From the NCBI RefSeq assembly GCF_030813355.1, contig NZ_JAUSUD010000003.1, positions 248,001 to 312,000 on the forward strand: DNA of 64,000 nt, written 5' to 3'. Below the pieces are notes generated by a model. The model made no database searches. It saw only the letters and a program-made list of their open reading frames with translations, and was not told the DNA's origin. The DNA comes from Metabacillus malikii. Lineage in GTDB: Bacteria > Bacillota > Bacilli > Bacillales > Bacillaceae. A program made the position numbers and the translations under genes. Each line of letters begins with the position of its first letter. Positions within the stretch are counted from its first letter, which is position 1. This document shows positions 47,478 through 57,726 of this stretch, piece after piece.

Positions 47478-47505
47478 CATTTCAAATCAAAAAATACTAG
47501 AAAAG

Positions 47506-47541
47506 TAGACCAAATCCATTTCTTTTGATTTGGTCTATTTG
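47506..47541 (+). terminator. Terminator after terC
   Basis: TAGACCAAATC pairs perfectly with GATTTGGTCTA, followed by TTTG. Confidence 0.8.
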
Positions 47542-47747
47542 CCATTAATGAGTTATGTATAGTATTAATCCTTTAATGAATCGAAAGAGGGTGACGCATT
47601 GACTTGAGCCACCCTTCCTTCGAAAAATCAAGTAAGGAATAGTAAGAGGGGACAACTATTCCTTAGTTAAAAAGAGGTTAAGGATAGAGAGGGGATTGTA
47701 CTTATGACAGTACAAGTTCTAAACGTTGCCAAACGTGAATAGTATTC

Positions 47748-47774
47748 GACTCCTGCTTACACGAAGCAAGAGTC
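47748..47774. terminator. Hairpin downstream of the YjcZ-type gene
   Basis: GACTCCTGCTT pairs with AAGCAAGAGTC (one mismatch) over five bases. It lies ~29 bp beyond the stop of the minus-strand micro-gene, without a strong T-run. Confidence 0.45.
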
Positions 47775-47802
47775 TTAAAACTAGATGCTAACTATTATCA
47801 AC

Positions 47803-47898
47803 TTAATTAAAGAAAGATGAACCTACAATAATTAAGAGGATAAATAATACAACGATTAAAGCAAAGCCGCCACCTGAACTTCCTCCATAATAACCCAT
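47803..47898 (-). CDS. YjcZ-family sporulation micro-protein
   Basis: 31 residues: a Gly-rich start MGYYGGSSGGGF, one membrane helix (ALIVVLFILLIIVGSS) and the ending FFN. This is the typical YjcZ/YhzM-like pattern (tiny single-TM sporulation proteins). GGAGGTGAT precedes tandem ATGs, the second being better spaced. Too short for usual gene callers. Probably expressed during sporulation and embedded in a spore or forespore membrane. Confidence 0.85.
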   Translation of the reverse strand: MGYYGGSSGGGFALIVVLFILLIIVGSSFFN

Positions 47899-48145
47899 CA
47901 TATCACCTCCTTACGTGAGGTACTGTATTCTATGTTCCTAGAATATCTTTGGAATGGTACAAGTATGGATTTCTCATAAAAAAGGGCAGACCTCTTACTA
48001 GACTATGTATATCAATCACATATTTTAAGTCTTATTATCTAGTTTTCAGGAAACAAATGGTTGAAAAGGGAGATAGTTGAATCTATAATACTATAAATAA
48101 GAAGGACTAAAGTGCTAGTGAACGTGATTGTTATGGGGGATGAAA

Positions 48146-48649
48146 ATGAAGAGAAAATGGCTTTTGATGATGTCAGTTATATTTCTTCAAATTGGATTAG
48201 CAGCGTGTGGTGGACAACAAGAAATGATCTTGAAGAAAGAAAATAATACTGTCGATGGAACTGAACAGAAAAAATCGGTGATGAAATTTTATTTATTACT
48301 CGTACAAACAATTAATCGTGCTGATGCTAGCTTGAATGACTTTGAGTTAACAGAGTCAGCGCCAACACTAGAAATGAAAGTAAAAGCAAGTGAATCTTCT
48401 GCGATTGTAGCAGAGGAATTGAGCAAACTTGAAATCCCAGAGCTTTTAAAGAATCACGACTCAAACTTAGATGCAATTATACAACAGCTAATCGCATCTT
48501 ATGAAGCAAAAGCAGAAGAACTAAGGAAAGAGGAACCTTCACTTGAACAAGCAAATCAACTTTTCCAAGAAGCGAACGAAGCACTTGGAAACCTTTTTGA
48601 ACGTGTCGGTTTGAATAGGGCAAGTATCGATACCGAAGTGAATAGTTAA
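48146..48649 (+). CDS. Lipoprotein of unknown function
   Basis: 167 residues. ATG 48146 has GGGGGA at five bases. Lipobox LAAC near residue 22. The mature part is alpha-helical and acidic, with no domain I recognise. It is probably anchored on the outer face of the membrane. A terminator follows 129 bp later. Confidence 0.7.
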   Translation: MKRKWLLMMSVIFLQIGLAACGGQQEMILKKENNTVDGTEQKKSVMKFYLLLVQTINRADASLNDFELTESAPTLEMKVKASESSAIVAEELSKLEIPELLKNHDSNLDAIIQQLIASYEAKAEELRKEEPSLEQANQLFQEANEALGNLFERVGLNRASIDTEVNS

Positions 48650-48777
48650 GTGCAGAATATGGTAATAGTAAGGAATTGTTATAATGAAACACATCTGAGA
48701 GTAGAAGGGATAATATAAATCTCAAATTCTAAGAAGTAATATAGGTATTAAGTTCAATTATGCACGCTTCAGACAAA

Positions 48778-48822
48778 AAGCCCAAGGATCATTAAAAAAA
48801 AATCATCCTCGGGCTATTTTTA
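48778..48822 (+). terminator. Terminator
   Basis: AGCCCAAGGAT pairs with ATCCTCGGGCT-type sequence (small bulge), then ATTTTT. Confidence 0.65.
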
Positions 48823-48928
48823 TGAAGATAACTACTATTAAGAATACATTGTTTCATATTTGATAAAGATTATTTTTACAGTTAATATAATCTGTTAATA
48901 GAATTTTGAACAAATAGTGTCTAATAAA

Positions 48929-49438
48929 CTATAGTAATTCACCAATAAACCATCTTTCACCTTCATAATAGGATCCGTCTTCTTCAGTGATTAGTTCTGT
49001 AAAACCGTATATTTGCCAATCATTAGGTACGGATAGCTTACACTCAAATCGGATGTCTCGATTTTCAGAGAGCTGCAGCCAGCGTTGGTCATCTGTATTC
49101 CTGTAAAAGAAACCATTAAAATGGGAATCTCCTTTAAATACAATAATTTGCGAACTCCATAGGTTAGGAAACGTAATAGTGACGACAATTCTATACTTTT
49201 CCTCGTCATTTGGCTTCAAGTGATATAGATTTACAGCGCTATCCAATAGTGTTTGGAGACAGTATCGTTTATATTTTTTTGGTGTTTTTTCAGAATCGAT
49301 AAAACCTTGAGCAACCGGAAGAGCTAGATGCCAATAATCATTGTGAAATTCTGTTGGAAACTCAGAAGTGTAATCATTTATTCGTTTTATCATCCTATGT
49401 AATTTTCGTTTAGCCCCTCGGACTTTTTTTACACGCAT
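48929..49438 (-). CDS. DUF3916-like protein
   Basis: 169 residues. A basic N-terminus (RVKKVRGAKRKLHRMIKRI) precedes FPTEFHNDYWHLALPVAQ, FIDSEKTPKKYKRYCLQTLL and FPNLWSSQIIVFKGDSHF, which match my memory of DUF3916. Cytoplasmic; function unknown. No clear operon partner. Confidence 0.65.
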   Translation of the reverse strand: MRVKKVRGAKRKLHRMIKRINDYTSEFPTEFHNDYWHLALPVAQGFIDSEKTPKKYKRYCLQTLLDSAVNLYHLKPNDEEKYRIVVTITFPNLWSSQIIVFKGDSHFNGFFYRNTDDQRWLQLSENRDIRFECKLSVPNDWQIYGFTELITEEDGSYYEGERWFIGELL

Positions 49439-49532
49439 ATGAAATCATCCCTTTTTTTCAATACATAACATTTTGAATTGAACAAATCAAAGGTTTTAGT
49501 AGAATATAAGTTATAGGCATGCGTACCTATAA

Positions 49533-51068
49533 TTATTCACCTAAACGATTGATGACGTCTTCTAGTTCAAGAATTAATGAACGCATCTTTACGATCGTAT
49601 GCAATGTCTCAGTTGTTTTTTCGAGCTGATTGTCTGTTGTTGCTGCAACTTGTTGTGTACTCTTTACGGATTGTTCAGTAATAACAGCTGCTTCTTCGGT
49701 AGTTTGATTAACTTGTTCTGAAGAACGTCGTAACTCTTCTGAAAGAGTCGTTATTTCTTGAATTTGGTTTGCGACAATTGTTGATGTATCAAATATTTCT
49801 TTGAATACTTCTTTTGATTGTTGAATAACATTTAATCCTGAATGAGTGGTTGCTTTGACCTTTTCCATTGCGGCAACAGATTTATTAGCCTCATCTAAAG
49901 TTTGTTGAACGAGAATTGCAATATTTTGCGATGATATAGCAGATTGCTCTGCAAGCTTTCTAATTTCATTGGCAACAACGGAAAAACCTTTACCATATTC
50001 TCCAGCACGTGCAGCTTCAATTGAGGCATTTAACGCGAGTAGATTTGTTTGAGCTGATATGTTTGAGAGCACTTCAATAATTTGATAAATGTCCTCTGAA
50101 CGATTATGTAATGATGAAATCGTATGAAAAGACTCATCAACAGATTCATTAATGGCAGTCATTTGGTTTGTTAGTTTACTAATAAAAATCGTACCATTGT
50201 CAGCTTGACCTGCAGAATGATTAGCCTTTTCACAAGCAATTTTGGCGTTATCATTTACCGTTTGTATATCTGCAGTCATTCCTGACATAATCGTCACATT
50301 TTTTTCAACTGTCGACTGATTCGTTTTTAAACCTTCTGCAATAGTTGAAATTGATATTGATAGTTGTGAGCTTGCCTCCGTAGAAGACTTAGCATTTTCC
50401 CTTAATGATTCAGCAACTAAAACGAGTTGTGAAGAAGTTGCGGTAAGCTTGTTAACGATTTCATTAATAATTGTACTCCTTTGTTCTTCCTGTTGTGTTA
50501 GTAATTCATGTTCAATTCTCTTGCTTGAATACACTTGAAGAGCAACAGCACTTGAAGTGAAAACTAGAAATGCTGCATGCATTAACAGCATCGAAAATGA
50601 ATAATCATGGACACCGAATACAATTTCCGGTAGATAGAAGAATCCGATTAAGTGTTGAATTGTAAATAATGTAGTCATCAACGTAATGAGTTTAATATTT
50701 TGGTAATATCCGAGCGCAGCAACTACCATAAATATACTAAAATGAAATTCAACCCTGCCGCTGCCACCGGAGATAATCGCTATACTACCAAACGTTAAAG
50801 CAAGTGTCAGTAAAAATGATATTTTGTTATTTTCATTGTCCTTCTTATAGAGATAAGTACTATATATGATTAATATAATTGGTATGATTAGTAAAATTGT
50901 TAATATGTATGAGTAATCTGCCTCGATTTGAGAAGAAGTTACACTATGTTGCAGGCCATGAGTGTGATCAAACAGGTGCAAATAGCGCCCTAGAAAATTG
51001 ACAATAAGCATTATAAGGATAACAAAACTAGTCATGTAAATCATAAGCTGATGTTTTTTGTGTATCAT
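49533..51068 (-). CDS. Six-TM chemoreceptor-like protein without HAMP
   Basis: 511 residues, GAGGGG upstream of the ATG. Six TMs fill residues ~8-185. They include [20 protein letters not shown] and [20 protein letters not shown], whose E-x-HF and Q-HL residues recall six-TM sensors seen on other kinases and receptors. An MCP signalling domain follows without HAMP ([20 protein letters not shown]). The buried His residues could bind metal or heme, but this is inference. Monocistronic. Confidence 0.85.
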   Translation of the reverse strand: MIHKKHQLMIYMTSFVILIMLIVNFLGRYLHLFDHTHGLQHSVTSSQIEADYSYILTILLIIPIILIIYSTYLYKKDNENNKISFLLTLALTFGSIAIISGGSGRVEFHFSIFMVVAALGYYQNIKLITLMTTLFTIQHLIGFFYLPEIVFGVHDYSFSMLLMHAAFLVFTSSAVALQVYSSKRIEHELLTQQEEQRSTIINEIVNKLTATSSQLVLVAESLRENAKSSTEASSQLSISISTIAEGLKTNQSTVEKNVTIMSGMTADIQTVNDNAKIACEKANHSAGQADNGTIFISKLTNQMTAINESVDESFHTISSLHNRSEDIYQIIEVLSNISAQTNLLALNASIEAARAGEYGKGFSVVANEIRKLAEQSAISSQNIAILVQQTLDEANKSVAAMEKVKATTHSGLNVIQQSKEVFKEIFDTSTIVANQIQEITTLSEELRRSSEQVNQTTEEAAVITEQSVKSTQQVAATTDNQLEKTTETLHTIVKMRSLILELEDVINRLGE

Positions 51069-51273
51069 CCGAGTCCCCTCTTTATCTAAAATAAATTATC
51101 AATAAATGACAATTCATTATAACTTTTGACTTATATAAAATACAAGTTAATGGAATTGTTATAGGTTAAAATATTTATCTTTTCTTTAGGGTGTATCTAT
51201 CAAAAGGTACAAGACAAACAAATTGATTTTAAGATAGAGTGATAGATAACGAGGAAAAGTTAAGGAGTCTCAA

Positions 51274-53226
51274 ATGAAAAATATCTATTTGTTCGTTCTA
51301 TTATTCATGATGTTTATCCTAGTTGGCTGTAATGAAAGCAATACTATCGAGAAAATCGATGTTCGTGCACAACTTTTACGTGATGGTGATTTATATATTG
51401 AAGAATTGTATACATATAACAAACCAATTAATAAGGGTAGTTTAGAGCGGAATCTTGAATTATTTGATTATCAGACTGTAGAATTTTTTGAAGCTTATAT
51501 CCCTCCTAAAATGAAATCGCTAGGTCAATTTACTCATGAGGAGCTTGAAAGAGTCCATGTTGCAAATAACGATAGGACGTATCGACCGATCTTTGCAAAA
51601 GTTAACGATGATAAGACTGTCTATTATCGGTATCGAATTGATAAAGCCGCCTCGAAATTTTCAGATACGGGAGAGTTAAATTGGAACATATTCGCATCCA
51701 TACAACATGATTTACATCAAGTAAAAATTGATGTGATTTTCCCGCAACAAATTGCCGAAAATGAGGTAACTATATTCTCTTATAACAAGAATGGTGGTAA
51801 ATCAGAGGTGTTTGATAATAGGATTACGTATCAGACAGATTTCATTTCACATACAGATACCTTCAAACAAACTGTGTTCTTCCCTGCACATTTTTTATCA
51901 GAAATGGAAGAAGAGAAATCTACTCTTACTTTAGCTGATCGGATAGAGCAGGAAAAGAACATGGAAGAGATGCTAGTGAGGAAGGACCTTCGACTGCAAA
52001 ACATTGAAAAGGGCCTATCTATTATTAGTTGGATTCTAGTTGGGACCTGTGCGATATTTCTCATACCGCTAAAAATGATTGCAGCTAAATGGGTCTCTAG
52101 AAAAATCCCGATGGCTGAAGTCGAGAAATATAATCCAGTCTATTTACTGCTTCTTTATCGAAAGGGCACACTCCAAATTAAGGATTTTATTGCAGGCATA
52201 TTTTCAATTCAACATAAGGGCTTGCTAAAGATTGAGAAGGTTTCGGCAAGCTATCGTTTTCAGAAAGAAGAAAAGGCACCAAAACAAACATTAGCTTTTA
52301 AGTACCTTGGTAAAAGAAGAACGATTAAAGAGTCCGATTTATTCTTATTAAATTGGTTATTTCGTCATAATACTGACGGATATCGGACATTTATCCTCGA
52401 TTCAATTGCAGGACCAACTAAAGCTGAACGGAAACAGAAAAAGTATCGTCGTAAGCTAGAATCGTTTCTTATTGAATGGAAGGTGTGGAAGGAAGTAGTA
52501 GACAAAGAATTCCAACTTGCAAACATATTCAAAAAAGGAATGTTAATGAGAAAAATCTATCCAGTGTTGTGGGGACTTCACGTTCTGTTAATTCTGCTCA
52601 TGTTCCTTGCAGATGCTAAGACATGGCAGGTCATTTTATTTGCAAGTATTTGTTTAGGAGTTGGTATCTTTTATTGCTATAAACATATCGAAAAGAAGTG
52701 GGTTCAACTTGTTTACTTTGCAGGATGCTTATTCATAGGGATGCAAGTTAATGATACGGCAGTAAATACAAGCTATTTATTGATTGTCATTCTAACAGGT
52801 ATTATTGTACTTGTAACGCCAAGAACTACACTCTTCTTTAAAGCAGCCGTTCTCCGGGAAGCGGTGAAGAAATGGAGGAAATTGCTCAAGTCAGGTGGCA
52901 TGCCGATTCAAAATAGCAAAGTGCAGTTGGTAGGTATTAGTCAACATGCAATACTATTAGGTGTGGGAAAACAATTCTTTACACGTTTTCATCAAAAATT
53001 CCCAAACGAGCAAACAGATAATATTGTGTTATTTGATCATCATGTAATCGATATGATTACTTATGTGACAAACAGTTTAAAGCCAAGCTATGTAAACCGC
53101 CCGAGACCTCATTCAGGAGATTCGGGTGGTGGAACTTCAGGTGATAGTGGTGGAGGCTTTTTCGAAATTTTTAGTAGTGGCGACAGTGGTGACAGTAGTG
53201 GTGATGGCGGCGGAGGCGGAGATTAA
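51274..53226 (+). CDS. DUF2207-domain membrane lipoprotein with glycine-rich tail
   Basis: 650 residues, AAGGAGT before the ATG. Lipobox LVGC near residue 19. Residues ~25-200 are the extracellular DUF2207 domain, then a TM (~250-270) and a cytoplasmic part. Further TMs lie at ~430-470 and ~485-525. The C-terminus is low-complexity Gly/Ser/Asp (GDSGGGTSGDSGGGF, ending GDGGGGGD), a feature common in this family. Function unknown; the small membrane gene at 53377 follows. Confidence 0.82.
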   Translation: MKNIYLFVLLFMMFILVGCNESNTIEKIDVRAQLLRDGDLYIEELYTYNKPINKGSLERNLELFDYQTVEFFEAYIPPKMKSLGQFTHEELERVHVANNDRTYRPIFAKVNDDKTVYYRYRIDKAASKFSDTGELNWNIFASIQHDLHQVKIDVIFPQQIAENEVTIFSYNKNGGKSEVFDNRITYQTDFISHTDTFKQTVFFPAHFLSEMEEEKSTLTLADRIEQEKNMEEMLVRKDLRLQNIEKGLSIISWILVGTCAIFLIPLKMIAAKWVSRKIPMAEVEKYNPVYLLLLYRKGTLQIKDFIAGIFSIQHKGLLKIEKVSASYRFQKEEKAPKQTLAFKYLGKRRTIKESDLFLLNWLFRHNTDGYRTFILDSIAGPTKAERKQKKYRRKLESFLIEWKVWKEVVDKEFQLANIFKKGMLMRKIYPVLWGLHVLLILLMFLADAKTWQVILFASICLGVGIFYCYKHIEKKWVQLVYFAGCLFIGMQVNDTAVNTSYLLIVILTGIIVLVTPRTTLFFKAAVLREAVKKWRKLLKSGGMPIQNSKVQLVGISQHAILLGVGKQFFTRFHQKFPNEQTDNIVLFDHHVIDMITYVTNSLKPSYVNRPRPHSGDSGGGTSGDSGGGFFEIFSSGDSGDSSGDGGGGGD

Positions 53227-53376
53227 TAGTCTGTAGTGAATGTTCTTCTCTCCGTTAATGAATTTCTTGTATGATGAAGTTTGGTTGTTACTCAAGTAAG
53301 TAAACTAGATTAAACAGGGAACACTGATAACAAACGAAGTCTTTTGAAGAGAATGATTGATAGGAGTGGAAAATCT

Positions 53377-53628
53377 ATGAACATAGTAAAATGGATGATG
53401 TATAGTACGGCCTTACTCATCGTTGTCATTCCAACAACAATCGCACTTTTCTCAGCAACTAGCTTTAGCTCATCATTTAGTCATACAATGATTACGTTAG
53501 CGATACTATTAGTCATTGCTGCGAAACTGCTCAATGTCGTACAAAAACGTCAGCAAAACAAAACATATGCCGGAGACGTTGGAGCGGTAGTTGGTCTATT
53601 ACTTGTCGTAATCATTCGGTTTATATAA
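53377..53628 (+). CDS. Small membrane protein
   Basis: 83 residues. ATG 53377 is 7-8 bp after TAGGAGTGG. Three hydrophobic segments (~5-25, 32-51, 64-82) surround a basic loop (VVQKRQQNKTYAGD). Not recognised. Possibly co-expressed with the DUF2207 gene 150 bp upstream. Confidence 0.6.
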   Translation: MNIVKWMMYSTALLIVVIPTTIALFSATSFSSSFSHTMITLAILLVIAAKLLNVVQKRQQNKTYAGDVGAVVGLLLVVIIRFI

Positions 53629-53808
53629 AGATTATTGTGAATTTGGTAATGTTCATTTATTAATATTAAAACATTGCTAATCTGTATAAATGCTGGCCGA
53701 AGTGCAACGGTATGAAAAGTGAGAATGTAAATATTTTTATTTATTTGTCCAAGAAGGGAACGACTATTTAATTGGGGAAGATAAATAAATTTTAATAGGT
53801 TTAAAGCT

Positions 53809-53843
53809 CTTCAGAAGAGCCTTACTGAATAGCTCTTCTGAAG
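53809..53843. terminator. Hairpin after the ABC exporter operon
   Basis: CTTCAGAAGAGC pairs perfectly with GCTCTTCTGAAG; T-runs are weak. Confidence 0.55.
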
Positions 53844-53846
53844 AAA

Positions 53847-54770
53847 TTAATTAGCCAAAACATCCCGTTTCAAAAATGATACCCAAGTGATAGCTAAAAA
53901 TACAATATAGTAAACAATCAATATCACTATAGAAAATTCCAGCGTTATCCCTTCAACAAGAGGTTCACCATATAAATATTGCTCTAAATCATTCGCAAAA
54001 AGAATATATTTAGCCCAAGCCTTCTCCGCAAAAATTCCGACGATCGTATTACCAGCAAACATAAGAAATATACTTAATCCAATTGCCATGCCGCTATTTC
54101 TAAATAATGTTGAAATCATAAAGGCAAAAGTAGACATGATGACTAAATTAACAAATGAGAACCCATATCCTTTCACTATTTCATTTAAGACGGATACCTT
54201 TTCAAAGCTTTCCGTTTTAAGTAGGATGATTTCAGTGTCTATCGAGTGTAAACCATATAGTAAGGAACCTGTTAGTAGGGATATAACAAATAATAAAACG
54301 AGCAATTCAAGAGCAAAGATCACGAATGTCACATATTTTGATAATAATATTTTTGAACGTGTAGCAGGGCGAATTAGTAGAAGTTTAATGGTTCCTAAAT
54401 TAAACTCAGTCGAAACGATTCCGGCTGCAACAATAATCGTAAATAAACTTAATAATGCTGTTAAGTTACGATAGCTCAGGATAAACTGCCAGCCATCATA
54501 GCTCACAGGCTTAATATTGTGGTCGAGATAATACTGATTTAAATCAATTTGTTCATTATAAAAACCGTCTTCTTCGGCTTCCTTCTGTAATTGAGTGGTT
54601 TCCTCCTGTAGCTGCTCCTTCCAATCATCACCATATTTTATATCCTCATCAAATAAAGTCTTTTGAATGATGCCGGTACCAATAATTACCACAACCAATA
54701 TTACTAGCATGATCCATGTCGACTTTTTAGCATACAATTTCATATGTTCATTTTTTATGAGATTGATCAT
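53847..54770 (-). CDS. ABC-2 type permease (BcrB-like)
   Basis: 307 residues. TM1 (~18-38) is followed by a charged extracellular loop of ~65 residues and then five TMs. The VSTEFNLGTIKLLLIRPATR motif is typical of ABC-2 permeases of bacitracin/lantibiotic-type exporters. The start overlaps the ATPase stop by 4 bp, so the two are translationally coupled. Likely role: peptide-antibiotic or lipid export or self-protection; the substrate is unknown. Confidence 0.87.
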   Translation of the reverse strand: MINLIKNEHMKLYAKKSTWIMLVILVVVIIGTGIIQKTLFDEDIKYGDDWKEQLQEETTQLQKEAEEDGFYNEQIDLNQYYLDHNIKPVSYDGWQFILSYRNLTALLSLFTIIVAAGIVSTEFNLGTIKLLLIRPATRSKILLSKYVTFVIFALELLVLLFVISLLTGSLLYGLHSIDTEIILLKTESFEKVSVLNEIVKGYGFSFVNLVIMSTFAFMISTLFRNSGMAIGLSIFLMFAGNTIVGIFAEKAWAKYILFANDLEQYLYGEPLVEGITLEFSIVILIVYYIVFLAITWVSFLKRDVLAN

Positions 54771-55684
54771 TGATTTGCCTCTCCAATCAAATGAATAAAT
54801 TTATCTTCTAGTGTAGTTCGCTCAAGTTGAATTCCATAGATTTGAATCTCTTCATTTACTAAGTTTTTAATTAATGTGGGAATCTCATCCTCAATCGTTG
54901 CAAACATAAGTGTATCATTCCTTGTAGTAACAGACGTTTGTAACATCTCTTCAACCATAACTTTTGCAACTTCGATTGGTGTCGCTTTAAGTAAAGCTTG
55001 GTTTACTTTTGATTGCTGTAAAGTATCTTGAACTGATTCAATCGCGATAATTCTTCCATTATTTATAACGCCAATACGATCACACATCATTTCCATCTCA
55101 GATAACAGATGACTAGAGACAATCACTGCAACCTGCTCTTTTTCAGCGAGGTTTCTTATATACTGACGAATTTCCCGGATACCAGAAGGGTCAAGCCCAT
55201 TTGTCGGTTCATCTAAAATGAGAATAGAAGGGTTATGTAATAATGCCTGGGCGATCCCGAGTCGTTGCCTCATCCCTAATGAATAACGACCTACTTTCTC
55301 ATGTATCGCTTTCTCCAAGCCAACAAGCTTAATAACTTCATTTATTCTATCCTTAGAAATCCCATCTATCATTCGTGCATAATGCAACAGGTTTTTCCAA
55401 CCGCTCATATATGGATACATTTCAGGATTTTCTACGATTGCTCCGACATGTCTTATCGCTTCTTTAAAATTAGTTTTAATACTCTTGCCTTCTATTAAAA
55501 TATCTCCTTTTGTAATACTAATAAGTCCAACCATCATTCGAATCGTTGTTGTTTTACCTGCACCATTTGGACCGAGAAACCCAAACACTTCACCTTTATT
55601 GATCGTGAAACTTAGTCCTTTAATGATTTCCTTTCTTCCAATATTTTTATGTATATTGTTTATTTGCATCGCATGATTTGCCAT
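54767..55684 (-). CDS. ABC transporter ATP-binding protein (BcrA-like)
   Basis: 305 residues, GGAGGG before the ATG. Walker A GPNGAGKTT, Q-loop near GAIVENPEMYPYMSG, signature LGMRQRLG and Walker B ILILDEPTNGLD are intact. The C-terminal ~90 residues are the extension seen in bacitracin-resistance ATPases. It is first in a two-gene operon with the permease. No regulator or two-component gene adjoins it. Confidence 0.93.
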   Translation of the reverse strand: MANHAMQINNIHKNIGRKEIIKGLSFTINKGEVFGFLGPNGAGKTTTIRMMVGLISITKGDILIEGKSIKTNFKEAIRHVGAIVENPEMYPYMSGWKNLLHYARMIDGISKDRINEVIKLVGLEKAIHEKVGRYSLGMRQRLGIAQALLHNPSILILDEPTNGLDPSGIREIRQYIRNLAEKEQVAVIVSSHLLSEMEMMCDRIGVINNGRIIAIESVQDTLQQSKVNQALLKATPIEVAKVMVEEMLQTSVTTRNDTLMFATIEDEIPTLIKNLVNEEIQIYGIQLERTTLEDKFIHLIGEANQ

Positions 55685-55884
55685 TTTTCCCTCCAGGTGG
55701 ATAAGTATATTTCTTAAAACTACTTGAATATTACTATCTTTGTTAGTCTATTCATTCATTGAAAAGCTTAGAGACCAATTACATATACTGTACATTCTGA
55801 ATCTAACAACCTAGGCTTAAAAGAATATTTCCAAACAACTAGGGCCCCTTTCATTACAAGTATAATTCTTGAAGATTATGGTAA

Positions 55885-55910
55885 TTTAAACAGAACCTTA
55901 ACAGAACCTT
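55885..55910. repeat. Short direct repeat in the divergent gap
   Basis: CAGAACCTTA occurs twice, 11 bp apart, in the 399-bp gap 55685-56083. It could be an operator for either flanking gene; nothing else clear is seen there. Confidence 0.3.
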
Positions 55911-56083
55911 ACTATTTGAAGAATAGCAACCTTATTCAGTAAGCACTAAGTAATAATAGAGAAAACTGTATTAAAGATATGTTAAGTAAGTTACGGTGCA
56001 ATGGAAAAAGCAAGCAACTAATAAAAGGGTACAGGCGACATTTGCCGAATATTGTAAAGAGAAAAAGTAAGGGGCTGTTAACA

Positions 56084-56422
56084 ATGGTAAATGGTGTGGA
56101 GGATTTTTATTGTGATGAAGTATTGAGTGGTAGAACAGAGGTTGAAATTGTATTAGAAACAGACAACATATTAGCGTTTTACCATACAAGACCGTTTTAT
56201 GAAGTACATATTGTCGTAATCCCGAAAAAGCACATCGTTTCACTTATTGATGTGAAAGAAGTTGAAAGACCAATAATGAATGAGTTATTTGATTGTTTAC
56301 AATCAGTCTCAAGGCAAGTAAATGACCAATATGGGGCATGTACTGTATCAACGAATATCGGTGAGTATCAGTCGAATAAGCATATGCATTGGCATGTTCA
56401 CTATGGCATGCGAATTCGTTAA
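56084..56422 (+). CDS. HIT-family nucleotide-binding protein
   Basis: 112 residues from ATG 56084 (AAGGGG upstream; the frame from 55979 adds a basic leader without support). The histidine triad HMHWHVHYG lies at the C-terminus, with FYEVHIVVIPKKHI in the middle, as in HIT hydrolases/transferases that act on nucleoside phosphates. It is slightly short and ends soon after the triad. Cytoplasmic; substrate unknown. Confidence 0.82.
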   Translation: MVNGVEDFYCDEVLSGRTEVEIVLETDNILAFYHTRPFYEVHIVVIPKKHIVSLIDVKEVERPIMNELFDCLQSVSRQVNDQYGACTVSTNIGEYQSNKHMHWHVHYGMRIR

Positions 56423-56470
56423 AAGGATGGTACACGGTGTTAAAAGTGATATGAATTTGATATCTGGACT

Positions 56471-56496
56471 AAGCTCGCCGATATTTTTGGCGGGCT
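56471..56496 (+). terminator. Hairpin after the HIT gene
   Basis: AGCTCGCC pairs with GGCGGGCT (one G-T) around a T-rich loop; no T-run after it. Confidence 0.4.
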
Positions 56497-56648
56497 ATAT
56501 TCATGGGTATCCATACGTAGATTGTGTTACTCGAACGTTCAAAAATAACTCAAATATGCAAGAAAAGATAGTTTTTTTGTAACAAAACAATAAATCATAT
56601 TCATTTGTTACAACGGTTGATATTCTTGAAATAAGAAAGGAGGACAGT

Positions 56649-57089
56649 ATGAAAATAAAATTTAGATGGGATAAACAACGAGCAATAGATGAAATCGAAA
56701 TTATCGCAAATCCAGTGAATAAAGAGAAGTTAGGTTCACTCAAGGACGGGTTAGAGACTAGCATATCATTAAATGTTCAGAACCCTAAGAATAACAGACA
56801 ACTTCGTATCGATATTCAGCAAATTGAAATGATAAAAGCTTTAGGTCATCTATGTAAAGTAGTTTTAGTAAATAAAGAGGAATATCTATTACAAAAGCGA
56901 TTAAAAGAGTTAGAGATTTTGGAGGATAATGGGTTATACAGGATAAACAATTCAACTATTTTGAATTTGTCGCAAGTTGCTTCATTTAAATCAGGTGAAT
57001 ATGCAAGATTAGAGGTATACACAAAAAATAATACAAAATACTTAGTTAGCAGACATTATGCTAAATTGATAAAGGAGAAATTAGGATGA
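56649..57089 (+). CDS. LytTR-domain DNA-binding regulator
   Basis: 146 residues, AAGGAGG upstream. A ~50-residue N-terminal region precedes a LytTR domain with LRIDIQQIEMIKALGHLCKV, LEDNGLYRINNSTILNLSQV and a final RHYAKLIKEKLG. It lacks a receiver domain, so it is a stand-alone regulator. The 4-bp overlap with the DUF3021 gene reproduces a common two-gene module in which the membrane protein is thought to control the regulator. Confidence 0.88.
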   Translation: MKIKFRWDKQRAIDEIEIIANPVNKEKLGSLKDGLETSISLNVQNPKNNRQLRIDIQQIEMIKALGHLCKVVLVNKEEYLLQKRLKELEILEDNGLYRINNSTILNLSQVASFKSGEYARLEVYTKNNTKYLVSRHYAKLIKEKLG

Positions 57090-57496
57090 TTCATAACTTA
57101 AGAAACAATTTCACGCAAACAGCATTAGGAAGTATAATATGGGTTTTTATTTTAAGTACGCTCGCATATCAAGGAATGAATATTCCATTTAATTATGTGT
57201 GGAACTTAATTACAATTGGTGTGATATCAGGGATTATCTTCGGAATTGTTTACCCATATTTATGGAATTATTCAACGTTCAAGGCACCAATTAATATTAT
57301 TTTGAGTACCTTAATAAATTCCTTTGGCGGTTTTTTAGTCATCTATTTATTTTCAGTTGAAATGTTTCACTTTATAAAAGGATATGTAATTTTCATTGTT
57401 CTGTTGACGCTATTAGGACATATAATCGCATTTTATTTTTATTCAAAATATCAAAACAAAAAGTTGGCTGATTCTTTAAATGAAATAAATAAATAA
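57086..57496 (+). CDS. DUF3021 membrane protein
   Basis: 136 residues with four TMs (~16-33, 40-60, 72-92, 98-120) and a lysine/asparagine-rich tail. It overlaps the LytTR gene by 4 bp, the hallmark pairing for DUF3021. It probably sequesters or tunes the LytTR protein at the membrane. Confidence 0.85.
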   Translation: MIHNLRNNFTQTALGSIIWVFILSTLAYQGMNIPFNYVWNLITIGVISGIIFGIVYPYLWNYSTFKAPINIILSTLINSFGGFLVIYLFSVEMFHFIKGYVIFIVLLTLLGHIIAFYFYSKYQNKKLADSLNEINK

Positions 57497-57726
57497 TCTT
57501 TTTACATCTGTGAAGTTTAGAAGAATACTTCATATTTCCTAATCTAAATACATTAAATAGTTACAATGGCGTATGATAGCTCATACGTCTGTTTCCTATG
57601 TCTCTATAAGAAATTTATCCAGGAGTAAAATTTTCGATGACTTATGAAAACGGATTTATAGTTAAGGTATGCTAAACTATAAAGAGGTAAAAGTTTTAGG
57701 CAACAGAGATAGAGAGGTTGAAACGA

